Origin: Pseudomonadota bacterium
GTDB taxonomy: Bacteria > Pseudomonadota > Gammaproteobacteria > Burkholderiales > Burkholderiaceae_C
DNA length: 64,000 nt
Assembly (NCBI GenBank): GCA_018241225.1
Contig: JAFEEG010000006.1
Span: 62,001-126,000 of the forward strand
Direction of reading: 5' to 3'
The first letter of the stretch is position 1; each line of letters starts with the position of its first letter. This document shows, piece by piece, positions 37,570 through 46,656 of the stretch. Position numbers and translations under genes: made by a program. The notes below the pieces were generated by a model. It did not search any database and was not told the DNA's origin. It saw only the letters and a program-made list of their open reading frames with translations.

Positions 37570-39258
37570 TCAATCGTTGGCGTAGATGTTGACGTCCTTC
37601 GTCTCGCGGACGAACAGCGTGCCCACCACCAGCGTGATGCCCGCGATGATGATCGGATACCACAGGCCGTTGTACATGTTGCCGGTGCTGGCCACGATGG
37701 CGAAGGCCGTGGTCGGCAGCAGGCCGCCGAACCAGCCGTTGCCGATGTGATACGGCAGGCTCATGGAGGTGTAGCGGATGCGGGTCGGGAACAGTTCCAC
37801 CAGCATGGCGGCAATCGGGCCGTACACCATGGTCACCAGGATCACCAGGAAGGTCAGGATGACTAGCACCATGAACTTGTTCATCTTGGCCGGGTCGGCC
37901 TTGGTCGGATAGCCGGCAGCCTTCAGGTCGTCGGCCACGCCCTTCTTGAAGGCGGCGATGTCCTTGGTCGACTGCTCGTCGAACTTGGACTTGACCACGG
38001 TGCCGTTGGGCGCCGTGATGGCCTTTTCACCGATCTTCACGATGGCGGCGGAGCCCGGTGCGCCGGCGATGTTGTCGTAGCTCACCGAGTTCTGCACCAG
38101 GAAGCGCTTGGCGATGTCGCACGAGCTCTTGAAGTCGATCTCGCGCGCCACCGGATTGCCCTGGAACGAGCAGGTGGCCGGGTCGGCGGTCACGGTGACG
38201 GCGGCGTTGGCCTGGGCGTGGGCCAGGTCGGGGTTGGCCGCTTCGGTCAGCATCTTGAACACCGGGAAGTAGGTCAGCGCGGCCAGCAGGCAGCCGGCCA
38301 TGATGATCGGCTTGCGGCCGATCTTGTCCGACAGCGAGCCGAAGATCACGAAGAAGGGCGTGCCGATCAGCAGGGCCGCGGCGATCAGCAGGTTGGCCGT
38401 GACGGCATCGACCTTGAGCTGCGCCGTGAGGAAGAACAGCGCATAGAACTGACCCGTGTACCAGACCACGGCCTGGCCGGCCGTGAGGCCCACCAGCGCC
38501 AGGATCACGATCTTCAGGTTCTTCCACTCGCCGAAGGACTCGGCCAGCGGCGCCTTGGAAGTCTTGCCCTCGGCCTTCATCTTCTGGAAGGCGGGCGACT
38601 CGTTCAGCGACAGGCGGATCCACACCGACACGGCCAGCAGCGCGATGGACACCAGGAAGGGAATGCGCCAGGCCCATGCGGCGAAGGCGTCTTCACCCAC
38701 GACCGTGCGCACGCCCAGGATGACCAGCAGGCTGAGGAACAGGCCCAGCGTGGCCGTGGTCTGGATCCACGAGGTGTAGGCACCGCGCTTGCCGTGCGGG
38801 GCGTGCTCGGCCACGTAGGTGGCAGCGCCACCGTACTCGCCGCCCAGCGCCAGGCCTTGCAGCATGCGCAGGGCGATCAGGATGACCGGAGCGGCCACGC
38901 CGATGGTGGCGTAGCTGGGCAGCATGCCGACGATGAAGGTCGACAGGCCCATGATCAGGATGGTGACCAGGAAGGTGTACTTGCGCCCGATCATGTCGCC
39001 CAGGCGGCCGAACACGATGGCACCGAAGGGCCGCACCAGGAAGCCCGCGGCAAAGGCCAGCAGCGCGAAGATGAAGGCTGCACCCGCATCCAGGCCGCTG
39101 AAGAACTGCTTGGCAATGATCGCTGCCAGCGAGCCGTACAGGTAGAAGTCGTACCACTCGAAAACCGTACCGAGCGAGGAAGCGAAGATGACCTTCTTCT
39201 CCTCGGCTGTCATGGGTCGGGGAGCTGCTGCCCCCCGAGAATCAAGTGCGGCTGTCAT
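37570..39258 (-). CDS. MFS transporter of the metabolite:H+ symporter (MHS) family with a large periplasmic loop
   Basis: The 562-residue protein is a 12-helix proton-coupled importer of organic acids or osmolytes. Family motifs are FEWYDFYLYG in TM1, GRLGDMIGRKYTF between TM2 and TM3, and GGEYGGAATYVAEHAP in TM5. Instead of the usual ~430-450 residues it has an extra segment of about 125 residues (roughly 333-456) between TM8/9 and TM10/11, with two cysteines (TCSFQG and SSCDIAKRF). Related Burkholderiales proteins carry such a loop. The substrate is unknown. Leader is 170 bases long without other genes. Confidence 0.92.
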   Translation of the reverse strand: MTAALDSRGAAAPRPMTAEEKKVIFASSLGTVFEWYDFYLYGSLAAIIAKQFFSGLDAGAAFIFALLAFAAGFLVRPFGAIVFGRLGDMIGRKYTFLVTILIMGLSTFIVGMLPSYATIGVAAPVILIALRMLQGLALGGEYGGAATYVAEHAPHGKRGAYTSWIQTTATLGLFLSLLVILGVRTVVGEDAFAAWAWRIPFLVSIALLAVSVWIRLSLNESPAFQKMKAEGKTSKAPLAESFGEWKNLKIVILALVGLTAGQAVVWYTGQFYALFFLTAQLKVDAVTANLLIAAALLIGTPFFVIFGSLSDKIGRKPIIMAGCLLAALTYFPVFKMLTEAANPDLAHAQANAAVTVTADPATCSFQGNPVAREIDFKSSCDIAKRFLVQNSVSYDNIAGAPGSAAIVKIGEKAITAPNGTVVKSKFDEQSTKDIAAFKKGVADDLKAAGYPTKADPAKMNKFMVLVILTFLVILVTMVYGPIAAMLVELFPTRIRYTSMSLPYHIGNGWFGGLLPTTAFAIVASTGNMYNGLWYPIIIAGITLVVGTLFVRETKDVNIYAND

Positions 39259-39429
39259 GTCGTCGGTCTCCTCTAGTAAGAATGGTGCGGCGCCGAAACC
39301 TCGGTGCCGTACTGGATTCTTCGACCGGCGACTGACCCTAGGCTTTCGCCAAACTTAACGTTTGCTGACGAACTAGAGTCAAACCCGCGACGCCACTTCC
39401 GGCATGCGGAAATTGGGGGCTGAAGCGAC

Positions 39430-40074
39430 TCAGGGTTTTCCGCGGGCCGTCAGGCCGGGGCGGTTTGCTGCGTTGCACCACGCCGACTCGCCGAACCACG
39501 GATCGGCGTCGAGATAGCCGCGCAGGATGGGCAGGCTGTCGAAGCCCCAGAACTTCTGGCCGTCCACCTCGAAGGTGGGCGTGCCGAAGACGCCGGAGGC
39601 CAGGGCTTCGTCTGTGTTGGCGCGCAGTTGCGCCTTCACCTCGTCGGCATCGGCCTCGCGCACCGGGTGCAGCCGGGCCTTGAGCGCCGCCAGTTGCGCT
39701 GCATCGCCCGGCTCGCCGCCGCCTTGCCAGATGTCGCGGAAGATGGTCTCGGTCACGAAGCGGCTGGTGTCGCCGTCATGGCTGGTGGACAGCGCCAGGC
39801 GCAGGTAGGGCAGCGGGTTGAAGGGATGCGTGGCCGGCATGTCGATGTGGATGTCGTGCGCATGGCCCAGCCACAACACATGCCGGTAGGTCCAGTCGCG
39901 CTTGTGCGGCACCTCGGCCGGCCCCAGCAGGCCGTGCTGGCGCAGCAGCGGGCCCAGCAGCACCGGGCGGTAGCGGATGTGATAGCTCAGCCCGGCCAGC
40001 GTCTCGGGCAGCTTCTCGAAGGCGAGGTACGCGAAGGGCGAGATGAAGTCGTAGTAGAAGGTGATGTTCTTCAT
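39430..40074 (-). CDS. DsbA-like thioredoxin-fold protein, 2-hydroxychromene-2-carboxylate isomerase family
   Basis: The 214-residue protein starts MKNITFYYDFISPFAYLAFE, with the YYDFISPF motif of the HCCA isomerase/glutathione S-transferase kappa group, which replaces the CxxC of DsbA with a Ser. The later GVFGTPTFEVDGQKFWGFD is the cis-Pro loop. Such enzymes isomerise aromatic-degradation intermediates with glutathione, but many members have unknown substrates. It follows a DUF1289 gene and a YbaK gene on the same strand with short gaps. Confidence 0.9.
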   Translation of the reverse strand: MKNITFYYDFISPFAYLAFEKLPETLAGLSYHIRYRPVLLGPLLRQHGLLGPAEVPHKRDWTYRHVLWLGHAHDIHIDMPATHPFNPLPYLRLALSTSHDGDTSRFVTETIFRDIWQGGGEPGDAAQLAALKARLHPVREADADEVKAQLRANTDEALASGVFGTPTFEVDGQKFWGFDSLPILRGYLDADPWFGESAWCNAANRPGLTARGKP

Positions 40075-40105
40075 GGCGTCGCGAAGTCCTTCTCTGTCTT
40101 GTGTC

Positions 40106-40360
40106 TCAGGTCGGATGCGTATCTTGCACCGCGCGCCGGCCGATGTGCAGCCATACCGTGCACCTGGCCGCATCGCTCATCGTGCCCCAGGCGGCGATCT
40201 CGTCCAGCGTTCGCAGGCACCCTTCGCACAAGCCGCTGGCGGCGTTCATGCGGCACACCGACACGCAAGGCGATGGCACCGGCCCACCCGCTTCTTGCGC
40301 GGCCCGTTGCACCGCTGCGGCGCGCCGGGCGAGTTCGGCCATCGTGGTGGTGGGTGTCAC
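40106..40360 (-). CDS. DUF1289 family protein with Cys motif
   Basis: The 84-residue product has the DUF1289 core SPCVSVCRMNAASGLCEGC followed by RTLDEIAAWG. The four cysteines look like a small metal-binding site. The family is of unknown function and commonly appears as a short cytosolic protein. Its ATG overlaps the stop of the upstream YbaK gene by four bases (ATGA), so the two are coupled. Confidence 0.87.
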   Translation of the reverse strand: MTPTTTMAELARRAAAVQRAAQEAGGPVPSPCVSVCRMNAASGLCEGCLRTLDEIAAWGTMSDAARCTVWLHIGRRAVQDTHPT

Positions 40361-40860
40361 GCGGCGGGCGGCTGCACCACGTCGGCCACCGGCGCGCCGG
40401 TGAGCTTCTCGAGCTGCGCGGGGCTGAGCTTGACCACCGCGTGCGGATGGCCCGCGGCAGCCCAGATTTCCTCGAAGCGGAACAGTTCGCGATCGATGAG
40501 CGTGACCGGCTCGGTGGCATGCGCAAAGGGCGACACGCCGCCGATCGAGAAGCCGGTGGCAGCCTTCACGAAGTCGGCGTCGGCGCGGCCCGTCTTGCCA
40601 ACGATGGCGTCGACCTTCTTCTCGTCCACGCGCCGGTCGCCCGAGGCGACCACCAGCACCGCCACGTTGTCGCTCTTGCGCTTGAAGATGATGCTCTTGG
40701 CGATCTGCCCCACGTCGATGCCCAGCGCATCGGCCGCCTGCTGCGCGGTGCGCGCCGCGTCGTCGAGCATCTGCGGCGCGTGCGGATGGCCGGCGGACTG
40801 GAGCAGGCGCGCGACGCGTTGGACGGTTTCAGGCAAGGCTGTGAGTTCGGCGCCGCACAT
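40357..40860 (-). CDS. YbaK/prolyl-tRNA editing domain protein
   Basis: The 167-residue protein belongs to the YbaK/ProX group that hydrolyses mischarged Cys- or Ala-tRNA-Pro in trans. Visible features are IAKSIIFKRKSDNVAVLVVASGDRRVD with the catalytic-type Lys, and the later GFSIGGVSPFAH loop. Length is typical. It is first in a three-gene run with the DUF1289 and DsbA-like genes. Confidence 0.9.
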   Translation of the reverse strand: MCGAELTALPETVQRVARLLQSAGHPHAPQMLDDAARTAQQAADALGIDVGQIAKSIIFKRKSDNVAVLVVASGDRRVDEKKVDAIVGKTGRADADFVKAATGFSIGGVSPFAHATEPVTLIDRELFRFEEIWAAAGHPHAVVKLSPAQLEKLTGAPVADVVQPPAA

Positions 40861-40918
40861 GAGGCTTCTTCCTTCGGGCTGGGGTCGGTGATCGAAGCGC
40901 CCGAGTTTAGGCGCCTGG

Positions 40919-41326
40919 CTATTTCGACGTGGGTGCCGCGCCGGGAAACCACTCGGTGTGCTGGTCGCCGCTGCGCCCCCAATACGTGACGCGCTGCCCG
41001 CGCAGGAAGGCGATGTAGCCCTGCACGCCGGCCGTCATCGCGCGGTGGACGAAATCCCGGTAGGGCTGGTTCTTCTGCTGGCTGTCGAGGATGTTGGCGC
41101 GCAGTGCCGCCGCATCGAAGTCCGCGGCCACCGCCGGCAGGCCTTCGTACGGAATGGGCGTCGCCACCGTGTCGCCCTTGGCACTGTAGAAGGTCTTGCG
41201 CAAGGCCACGAAGTCGACGTGGTAGTACTCGCAGCCGGTTTCCATCAGCCGGCGAACCACTTCGGGGAACGGGATGGTGCCCGACAGTGTTGCGCGTGCG
41301 GCTTCTGAAACGATTTCGCTGTTCAT
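40919..41326 (-). CDS. DUF1398 (YbcV-like) protein
   Basis: The 135-residue cytoplasmic protein matches the DUF1398 layout: IPFPEVVRRLMETGCEYYHVDF, then YYSAKGDT-like TFYSAKGDTV, a middle helix-rich part and the end YIAFLRGQRVTYWGRSGDQH. The family's function is unknown. It has its own short leader and is separated by 58 bases from the YbaK gene. Confidence 0.85.
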   Translation of the reverse strand: MNSEIVSEAARATLSGTIPFPEVVRRLMETGCEYYHVDFVALRKTFYSAKGDTVATPIPYEGLPAVAADFDAAALRANILDSQQKNQPYRDFVHRAMTAGVQGYIAFLRGQRVTYWGRSGDQHTEWFPGAAPTSK

Positions 41327-41394
41327 CTTGTGTTTCCTCCTTGATTGAACTCATGTCCTGGTTGCAGTGACATGCAACCCCGATGCAAATGGAT

Positions 41395-41593
41395 CTATGA
41401 GCTGTCCGGTCGCACTCGATCCAACTGTTTGATGAGTTCCGGCAGCGCTGCCTGCACGGTGTCCCACACCACATCGAGGTTGATGTCGAAGTAGCCGTGG
41501 GCGATGCGGTTGCGCATGCCACGCATGCTTCGCCAAGGCACTTCGGAATGGGCCTTCGCGAACTCGGCATGGCCATCGGCGGCTCTCGCTCAT
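41395..41593 (-). pseudogene. Remnant of a HepT-family (DUF86) toxin gene
   Basis: The first codons are intact (ATG at 41593, MSESR) and overlap the stop of the nucleotidyltransferase gene as in functional MNT/HepT pairs. The following frame then loses homology. In another frame the C-terminal half of HepT is clear: HAEFAKAHSEVPWRSMRGMR followed by NRIAHGYFDINLDVVWDTV, ending at a stop at 41395. About 50 codons of the N-terminal half seem to be deleted, with a frame change at the junction. The RNRIAH catalytic motif of the RNase-type active site survives, but without its N-terminal helices the toxin should be dead. Confidence 0.8.
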
Positions 41594-41880
41594 ACGGGTC
41601 GCGCTTCAGCGAGCACCTTGGCTCGAAACTTCGGTGGCAGATCGGTTGGCGTCAGAACATCGACATGCACACCAAGCAAGGACTCCAGTTCATCTTGCAG
41701 TCCGCCCAGGTCGAACATCGTTGCGCCAGGCAAGGCGTCGACCAGCAGGTCGAGATCACTGCCTTCCTGGTCGGTGCCGTTCAGTACGGAGCCGAAAACA
41801 CGCGGATTGACCGCACGGAAGCGCTCCGTGGCCTCACGCACTGCGGTTCTCTTCATGTCAAGCGCAATGGACGGTCGCAT
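41590..41880 (-). CDS. MNT-type nucleotidyltransferase (HepT antitoxin partner)
   Basis: The 96-residue protein is a minimal nucleotidyltransferase with RVFGSVLNGTDQEGSDLDLLVD, which holds the GS...SDxD active-site signature. MNT proteins inactivate HepT toxins by AMPylating or binding them. ATG 41880 has a purine-rich AAGGGGT just upstream. The stop overlaps the ATG of the broken HepT gene (TATGAGC). It seems intact even though its toxin partner is decayed. Confidence 0.85.
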   Translation of the reverse strand: MRPSIALDMKRTAVREATERFRAVNPRVFGSVLNGTDQEGSDLDLLVDALPGATMFDLGGLQDELESLLGVHVDVLTPTDLPPKFRAKVLAEARPV

Positions 41881-41971
41881 GGCACCCCTTGTCGATACTT
41901 CTCGCGATGGTAGGCGACCAGCGTCGCGCCCGCCCAGTACTCGGTCGGCCATGCACGCTGCCGTCTCGCCC

Positions 41972-42688
41972 TTACGGCTCGCGCGTGCAGTTCGCACGAA
42001 AGAAGGATTCCAGCCGCGCCGGACAAACCTGCCGGATGCTCGCCTGCCCGCTGCGCCCGCGCGGCCCGCCGTTGGCCTTGAGAAAGGCATAGAGGCGCCG
42101 GTCGTCGTCGTAGTGCATGGTTTCCCGATACAGCGGCGCGGCCGCCACGCCCAGTTCGCGCCGGAACAGCATCGTGTTGCCGTCGCACATCTCGTAGGCC
42201 ACGCGGCGCGTTGGGTCGTCGCCCACGGATTCGAAGCGGTCGACGCCGATCTCGTCCCCGCCCGGCGCCACGATGCGCCGCAGGCACGAGGCCCAGTTCA
42301 GTCCATGAGCTGCCGACAGCAAAGACGCAGCATGGCCAGGCGCCCAGACCACGTCGTCGTCCGCAAAGGTCACCCACGGCGTACTGGCCGCCATGAGCCC
42401 GACCGCGCGCAGCGGCGAGCCCGGCGCCTGGCCGTTGCGGCCGAAGCCGGCGCCGAGCACCAGGCTCAGTCGCCGCGGCCCGTCGTACGCTGCGAGCGGC
42501 CGGGCCTTGGGTTCACGCATGTCGTCCCACAGCAGGATGTGGAAGATCTTCGACGCCCCCAGCGTCTGCGCCTCGATGGAGGCAATGAGCGCATCGAGCC
42601 CCGCTCGGCCGATGGTGGGCGTCAGAACGGTCAGGACGCAGTCGCGCGAGTCGGCGTGGCCGGGCTGCTCGCGAACGTCCTGCGGCAT
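41972..42688 (-). CDS. Family 2-like glycosyltransferase
   Basis: The 238-residue product has a GT-A-like N-terminus (VLTVLTPTIGRAGLDALIAS), WVTFADDDVVWAPGH as the likely metal-binding DDD site, and a later NTMLFRRELG and YDDDRRLYAFL. It has no membrane segments. The sugar donor and acceptor are unknown. It follows HMG-CoA lyase with a 36-base gap on the same strand, but its function does not fit leucine degradation, so it may be a separate gene that happens to follow. Confidence 0.82.
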   Translation of the reverse strand: MPQDVREQPGHADSRDCVLTVLTPTIGRAGLDALIASIEAQTLGASKIFHILLWDDMREPKARPLAAYDGPRRLSLVLGAGFGRNGQAPGSPLRAVGLMAASTPWVTFADDDVVWAPGHAASLLSAAHGLNWASCLRRIVAPGGDEIGVDRFESVGDDPTRRVAYEMCDGNTMLFRRELGVAAAPLYRETMHYDDDRRLYAFLKANGGPRGRSGQASIRQVCPARLESFFRANCTREP

Positions 42689-42724
42689 GACGTCGTCGCT
42701 CCGGGGGGCGCGGTGGCCCGGCGC

Positions 42725-43645
42725 TTACCCCGCCCGCTTGTTCAGGATGGCCGTGGCCGCGCGCGAGGCCGGCTTGCGGCCCAGCGCCTCGCTGATGTAG
42801 GCGCCGGCATCGATGAGCTTGTCCAAGTCGATGCCGGTCTCGATGCCCATGCCCTGCAGCAGGTACACCACGTCTTCCGTGGCCACGTTGCCGGTGGCGC
42901 CCTTGGCGTAGGGGCAGCCGCCCAGGCCGGCGGACGAGGTGTCGTACTGCCACACGCCCATCTCCAGGCTGGCCAGCGTGTTGGCAATGGCCTGGCCATA
43001 GGTGTCGTGGTAGTGGCCCGAAACGTCGTCGATGCCGAAGTGCTTGAGGGTGGCCTCCAGCGCGCGCTGCACCTTGATGGGCGTGCCCACGCCGATGGTG
43101 TCGGCCACGCCCACGTGCTGCACGCCGATGCCCTTCATGAGGCCGGCCAGCATGTCCACGCGCGACGGTGCGATCTCGCCCTCGTAGGGGCAGCCCACGG
43201 TGCACGACATGGCGCCGCGCACGTAGATGCCTTTTTCGCGCGCCGCCTCCACCACCGGCGCAAAGCGCTCGATGCTCTCGGCTATGGAGCAGTTGATGTT
43301 CTTCTGGCTGAAGGCTTCGCTGGCGGCGCCGAACACCACGATCTCGTCGGGCCACTCTTCGCGCGGTGCGGCCACCGCGGCTTCGAAGCCCTTCATGTTG
43401 GGCGTGAGCACCGAGTAGCGCACGCCGGCCTTGCGCTGGATGCCATGCATCACCTGCGCGTTGTCGGCCATCTGCGGCACCCACTTGGGGCTGACGAAGC
43501 TGGTGACCTCGATTTCCTTCAGGCCCGCGTCCTGCAGGCGGTGGATGAGGCCCAGCTTGACCTCGGTGGGCACCGGCTGCTTCTCGTTCTGCAGGCCGTC
43601 GCGCGGGCCGACGTCGACGATCTTCACGCGGGATGGGTAGTTCAT
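42725..43645 (-). CDS. Hydroxymethylglutaryl-CoA lyase
   Basis: This enzyme splits HMG-CoA into acetyl-CoA and acetoacetate, the last step of leucine degradation. The 306-residue TIM-barrel protein begins VKIVDVGPRDGLQNEKQPV, with the catalytic Arg-Asp pair. It has the metal-site HYHDTYGQAIAN and the signature GCPYAKGATGNVATED carrying the mobile-loop Cys. ATG 43645 (MNYPSRVKIVD) is chosen; the frame runs further upstream into the reductase gene. It is the last pathway gene of the cluster. Confidence 0.95.
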   Translation of the reverse strand: MNYPSRVKIVDVGPRDGLQNEKQPVPTEVKLGLIHRLQDAGLKEIEVTSFVSPKWVPQMADNAQVMHGIQRKAGVRYSVLTPNMKGFEAAVAAPREEWPDEIVVFGAASEAFSQKNINCSIAESIERFAPVVEAAREKGIYVRGAMSCTVGCPYEGEIAPSRVDMLAGLMKGIGVQHVGVADTIGVGTPIKVQRALEATLKHFGIDDVSGHYHDTYGQAIANTLASLEMGVWQYDTSSAGLGGCPYAKGATGNVATEDVVYLLQGMGIETGIDLDKLIDAGAYISEALGRKPASRAATAILNKRAG

Positions 43646-43673
43646 GGGGCTTGTCCTTTCGTGTCTCGTCGTC

Positions 43674-44597
43674 TCAATAGCCGCGCGCCGTGTCGACCAC
43701 GCCGGCCACGGGCTCGCCGCGGTCCATTGCGCGGATCTTGCCGGCGATCTGCGCCACGGTTTCGTCGCGCAGGGTGCGGGCCGATGCATGCGGGGTGACG
43801 GTGATGCGCGGGTGGCGCCAGAAGGGATGGTCGGCGGGCAGCGGCTCTGTCTGGAACACATCCAGCGTGGCGCCCGAGAGCTGGCCCGAGTCGAGCAGCG
43901 CAATCAGGTCGTCTTCCACCAGGTGCGCGCCGCGCGCCACGTTGATGAGCAAGCCGCCGAACTGCAGCTTGCTCAGGGTGTCGTGGCGCAGGATGCCGCG
44001 CGTGTCGGGCGTCAGGGGCAGCAGGCACACCAGCACCTTGCTGGCCGCGAGAAAGTCATTCAGCTGCGCTTCGCCGGCGAAGCCGCGAACGCCTTCCACC
44101 TCGCGCGGCGAGCGGCTCCAGCCATTCACCGGAAACTCGAAGTGCTGCACGGCCTTGGCCACGCGCTGGCCCAGCACGCCCATGCCCATGATGCCCACCG
44201 GGAAGTCCTGGCGCTGGCGTGGGCGACGGTAGGTCCATTCGCCGTCCTTCGCGGCCTCCTGGTAGTAGTCCAGTTCGCGAAAGTGGCGCACCAGCGCATG
44301 GCAGACGAACTCGGCCATCTGCACCGCCATGCCGCCGTCGTCGATGCGCACCAGTTGCGTGGTGGGCGGTAGCTTGAGCTTGAGGATGGCATCCACCCCG
44401 GCGCCGATGTTGAAGATGGTCTTCAGCCCCGGCGCCTGCTCGTCGAGCATCTGTTGCGGCGGCGCCCAGACCACGGCATGGTCGGCCTGCGGCGCGCCGG
44501 GCGCCCAGACGTCGACCTCGGCATCGGGCAGCGCCTCGCGCAGCGCCTTGATCCAGGGTTCGGGACGGTTGTCGGTGAGGTAGACGGTGATTCGCAT
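43674..44597 (-). CDS. ghrA: Glyoxylate/hydroxypyruvate reductase A-like dehydrogenase
   Basis: The 307-residue enzyme is a D-2-hydroxyacid dehydrogenase that reduces glyoxylate and hydroxypyruvate with NAD(P)H. It has the Rossmann motif GIMGMGVLGQRVAKAVQHF, the DRG-like LINVARGAHLVEDDL and the catalytic His in ITVTPHASART. The N-terminus MRITVYLTDNRPEPW matches GhrA-type proteins. It lies between the biotin carboxylase and HMG-CoA lyase genes, though it has no known step in leucine degradation. Confidence 0.9.
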   Translation of the reverse strand: MRITVYLTDNRPEPWIKALREALPDAEVDVWAPGAPQADHAVVWAPPQQMLDEQAPGLKTIFNIGAGVDAILKLKLPPTTQLVRIDDGGMAVQMAEFVCHALVRHFRELDYYQEAAKDGEWTYRRPRQRQDFPVGIMGMGVLGQRVAKAVQHFEFPVNGWSRSPREVEGVRGFAGEAQLNDFLAASKVLVCLLPLTPDTRGILRHDTLSKLQFGGLLINVARGAHLVEDDLIALLDSGQLSGATLDVFQTEPLPADHPFWRHPRITVTPHASARTLRDETVAQIAGKIRAMDRGEPVAGVVDTARGY

Positions 44598-44645
44598 GGC
44601 TGCGAGCTTATTCCCAAGCGTGCTTGTCGCCGTCCACCGGGGCCT

Positions 44646-46652
44646 TTACGCGGCCAGCTTCAGCAGTTCGGCGCCCTCGGTCACCTGGTCGCCGGGCTGG
44701 TAGAGCAGCTCTTGCACGGTGCCGTCGGCCGGCGCGGCAATGGTGTGCTCCATCTTCATGGCCTCCATCACCGCCAGCGGCTGGCCGCGCGTGACCTTGT
44801 CGCCGGCCTTGACGGCAAAGGACACCACCTTGCCCGGCATCGGGGCCGTGAGGCGCCCGCCCTCGGCCTGCGTGTCGCCCGCGTGGGCCAGGCGGTCGAT
44901 GGCGGTGATGCGCGTCGCGCCCTGGGTGCCGAAGATGTAGGCGGTGCCGCCCAGCTCGTCGACGCGCACCGTGTGGCGCCGGCCATTGAACTCGACCTCG
45001 GTCTCGCCGTCGGGCAGGCGCCCTATCACCAGGGGACCGTGCACGTCGCCCACCTTCAGGTCGAAGGTGCCGTCATGCAAGTAGCGCAGCTGCGCCTCGT
45101 GCTTGTCGCCGTGGAACTCGAAGCTGAAAGGGCGTGCAGGCGCGCCCAGTGCGCGCCAGCCGTCGCGGCGGCTGAAGGGGTCGCGGCTCGCGCCCGCCTG
45201 CTCCTGCAGCACGGTGTTGCCCACGGCGGCGGCCACGGCCAGCGGCAGGCCCAGCGGCTCCTGGTTGAACAGCACGGCGCGCTCGCGCTCGATCAGGGCG
45301 GTGTCCAGCTTCGCCTGCGAGAAGGACTCGGTGCGCAGCACGCCGCGCAGGAACTGCACGTTGGTCGCCAGGCCCACGATGTGCGTCTGCGCCAACGCCG
45401 CATCGAGCCGAGCCAGGGCCTCGGCCCGCGTTGCGCCGTGCACGATGAGCTTGGCGATCATCGAGTCGTAGAAGGGCGAGATCTGCCCGCCTTCGCGCAC
45501 TCCGTCGTCCACCCGGACCGGGCTGCGCTCGAAGCTGCTGTGCGGCGGCTTGCGGTACACGTGCAGCGTGCCGGTGGCGGGCAGGAAGCCGTTGTCGGGG
45601 TTCTCGGCGCAGATGCGCGCCTCGATGGCGTGGCCCTGGATCTTGAGCTCGTCCTGCTTGAGCGGCAGCGGCTCGCCGGCCGCCACGCGTAGTTGCCACT
45701 CCACGAGGTCCAGCCCGGTGATGGCCTCGGTGACCGGGTGCTCCACCTGCAGGCGGGTGTTCATCTCCATGAAGTAGAACTTCATCGCGTCGGGGTCTTC
45801 GTAGCCGCCGGTCTGCTCCACGATGAATTCCACCGTGCCGGCGCCCACGTAGTTCACGGCGCGCGCGGCATTGACCGCCGCCTCGCCCATCTTCTTGCGC
45901 ATGGCCTCGGTCATGCCGGGCGCGGGCGCTTCTTCCAGCACCTTCTGGTGGCGCCGCTGCACCGAGCAGTCGCGCTCGAACAGGTAGACGTAGTTGCCGT
46001 GCGTGTCGCCAAACACCTGGATCTCGATGTGGCGCGGGCGCTGTACGTATTTTTCGATGAGCACCGCGTCGCTGCCGAAGCTGTTGATGGCTTCGCGCTG
46101 GCACGAGGCGAGCGCCGCCGCAAAGTCCTCGCTCTTTTCGACGATGCGCATGCCCTTGCCGCCGCCGCCCGCGCTGGCCTTGATGAGCGCTGGATAGCCG
46201 ATGCGGTCGGCCTCGCGCTGCAGCAGATCGCCGCCCTGCTCCGCGCCGTGGTAGCCCGGCACCAGCGGCACGCCGGCCTTTTCCATCAGGCGCTTGGATT
46301 CGGCCTTCAGGCCCATGGCCAGGATGGCCTCGGCCGGCGGGCCGATGAAGACCAGGCCGGCCTTGGCACAGGCGCGGGCGAAGTCCTCGTTCTCCGACAG
46401 GAAGCCGTAGCCGGGGTGCACCGCCTGCGCGCCGGTGGCCTGGGCTGCTTCCAGGATCCTTTCCCAGCGCAGGTAGCTGTCCTTGGGTGCGCTGCCGCCC
46501 AGGTGGATGGCTTCGTCGCAAGCGCGCACGTGGTTGGCGTGCGCGTCGGCGTCCGAATATACGGCCACCGTCTGAATGGCCATGCGGCTGGCGGTGGCGG
46601 CGACGCGGCAGGCGATTTCACCGCGATTGGCGATAAGGATTTTCTTGAACAT
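44646..46652 (-). CDS. liuD: Methylcrotonoyl-CoA carboxylase, biotin-containing alpha subunit
   Basis: This subunit carries biotin carboxylase and biotin carrier activities and, with the LiuB carboxyltransferase, converts 3-methylcrotonyl-CoA to 3-methylglutaconyl-CoA. It begins MFKKILIANRGEIACRVAAT, has the ATP-grasp loop SAGGGGKGMRIV, MNTRLQVEHPVTE, and a C-terminal carrier domain with the biotinyl Lys633 in EAMKMEHT. Length (668) is right. Acyl specificity is inferred from its neighbours rather than from residues. DUF4126 lies immediately upstream with a 4-base gap. Confidence 0.94.
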   Translation of the reverse strand: MFKKILIANRGEIACRVAATASRMAIQTVAVYSDADAHANHVRACDEAIHLGGSAPKDSYLRWERILEAAQATGAQAVHPGYGFLSENEDFARACAKAGLVFIGPPAEAILAMGLKAESKRLMEKAGVPLVPGYHGAEQGGDLLQREADRIGYPALIKASAGGGGKGMRIVEKSEDFAAALASCQREAINSFGSDAVLIEKYVQRPRHIEIQVFGDTHGNYVYLFERDCSVQRRHQKVLEEAPAPGMTEAMRKKMGEAAVNAARAVNYVGAGTVEFIVEQTGGYEDPDAMKFYFMEMNTRLQVEHPVTEAITGLDLVEWQLRVAAGEPLPLKQDELKIQGHAIEARICAENPDNGFLPATGTLHVYRKPPHSSFERSPVRVDDGVREGGQISPFYDSMIAKLIVHGATRAEALARLDAALAQTHIVGLATNVQFLRGVLRTESFSQAKLDTALIERERAVLFNQEPLGLPLAVAAAVGNTVLQEQAGASRDPFSRRDGWRALGAPARPFSFEFHGDKHEAQLRYLHDGTFDLKVGDVHGPLVIGRLPDGETEVEFNGRRHTVRVDELGGTAYIFGTQGATRITAIDRLAHAGDTQAEGGRLTAPMPGKVVSFAVKAGDKVTRGQPLAVMEAMKMEHTIAAPADGTVQELLYQPGDQVTEGAELLKLAA

Positions 46653-46656
46653 GGAA

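Noticed and set aside
42725..43903. Upstream extension of HMG-CoA lyase to 392 residues
   Set aside because: The extra 86 codons overlap the reductase gene antifunctionally and look random; ATG 43645 gives the family N-terminus.
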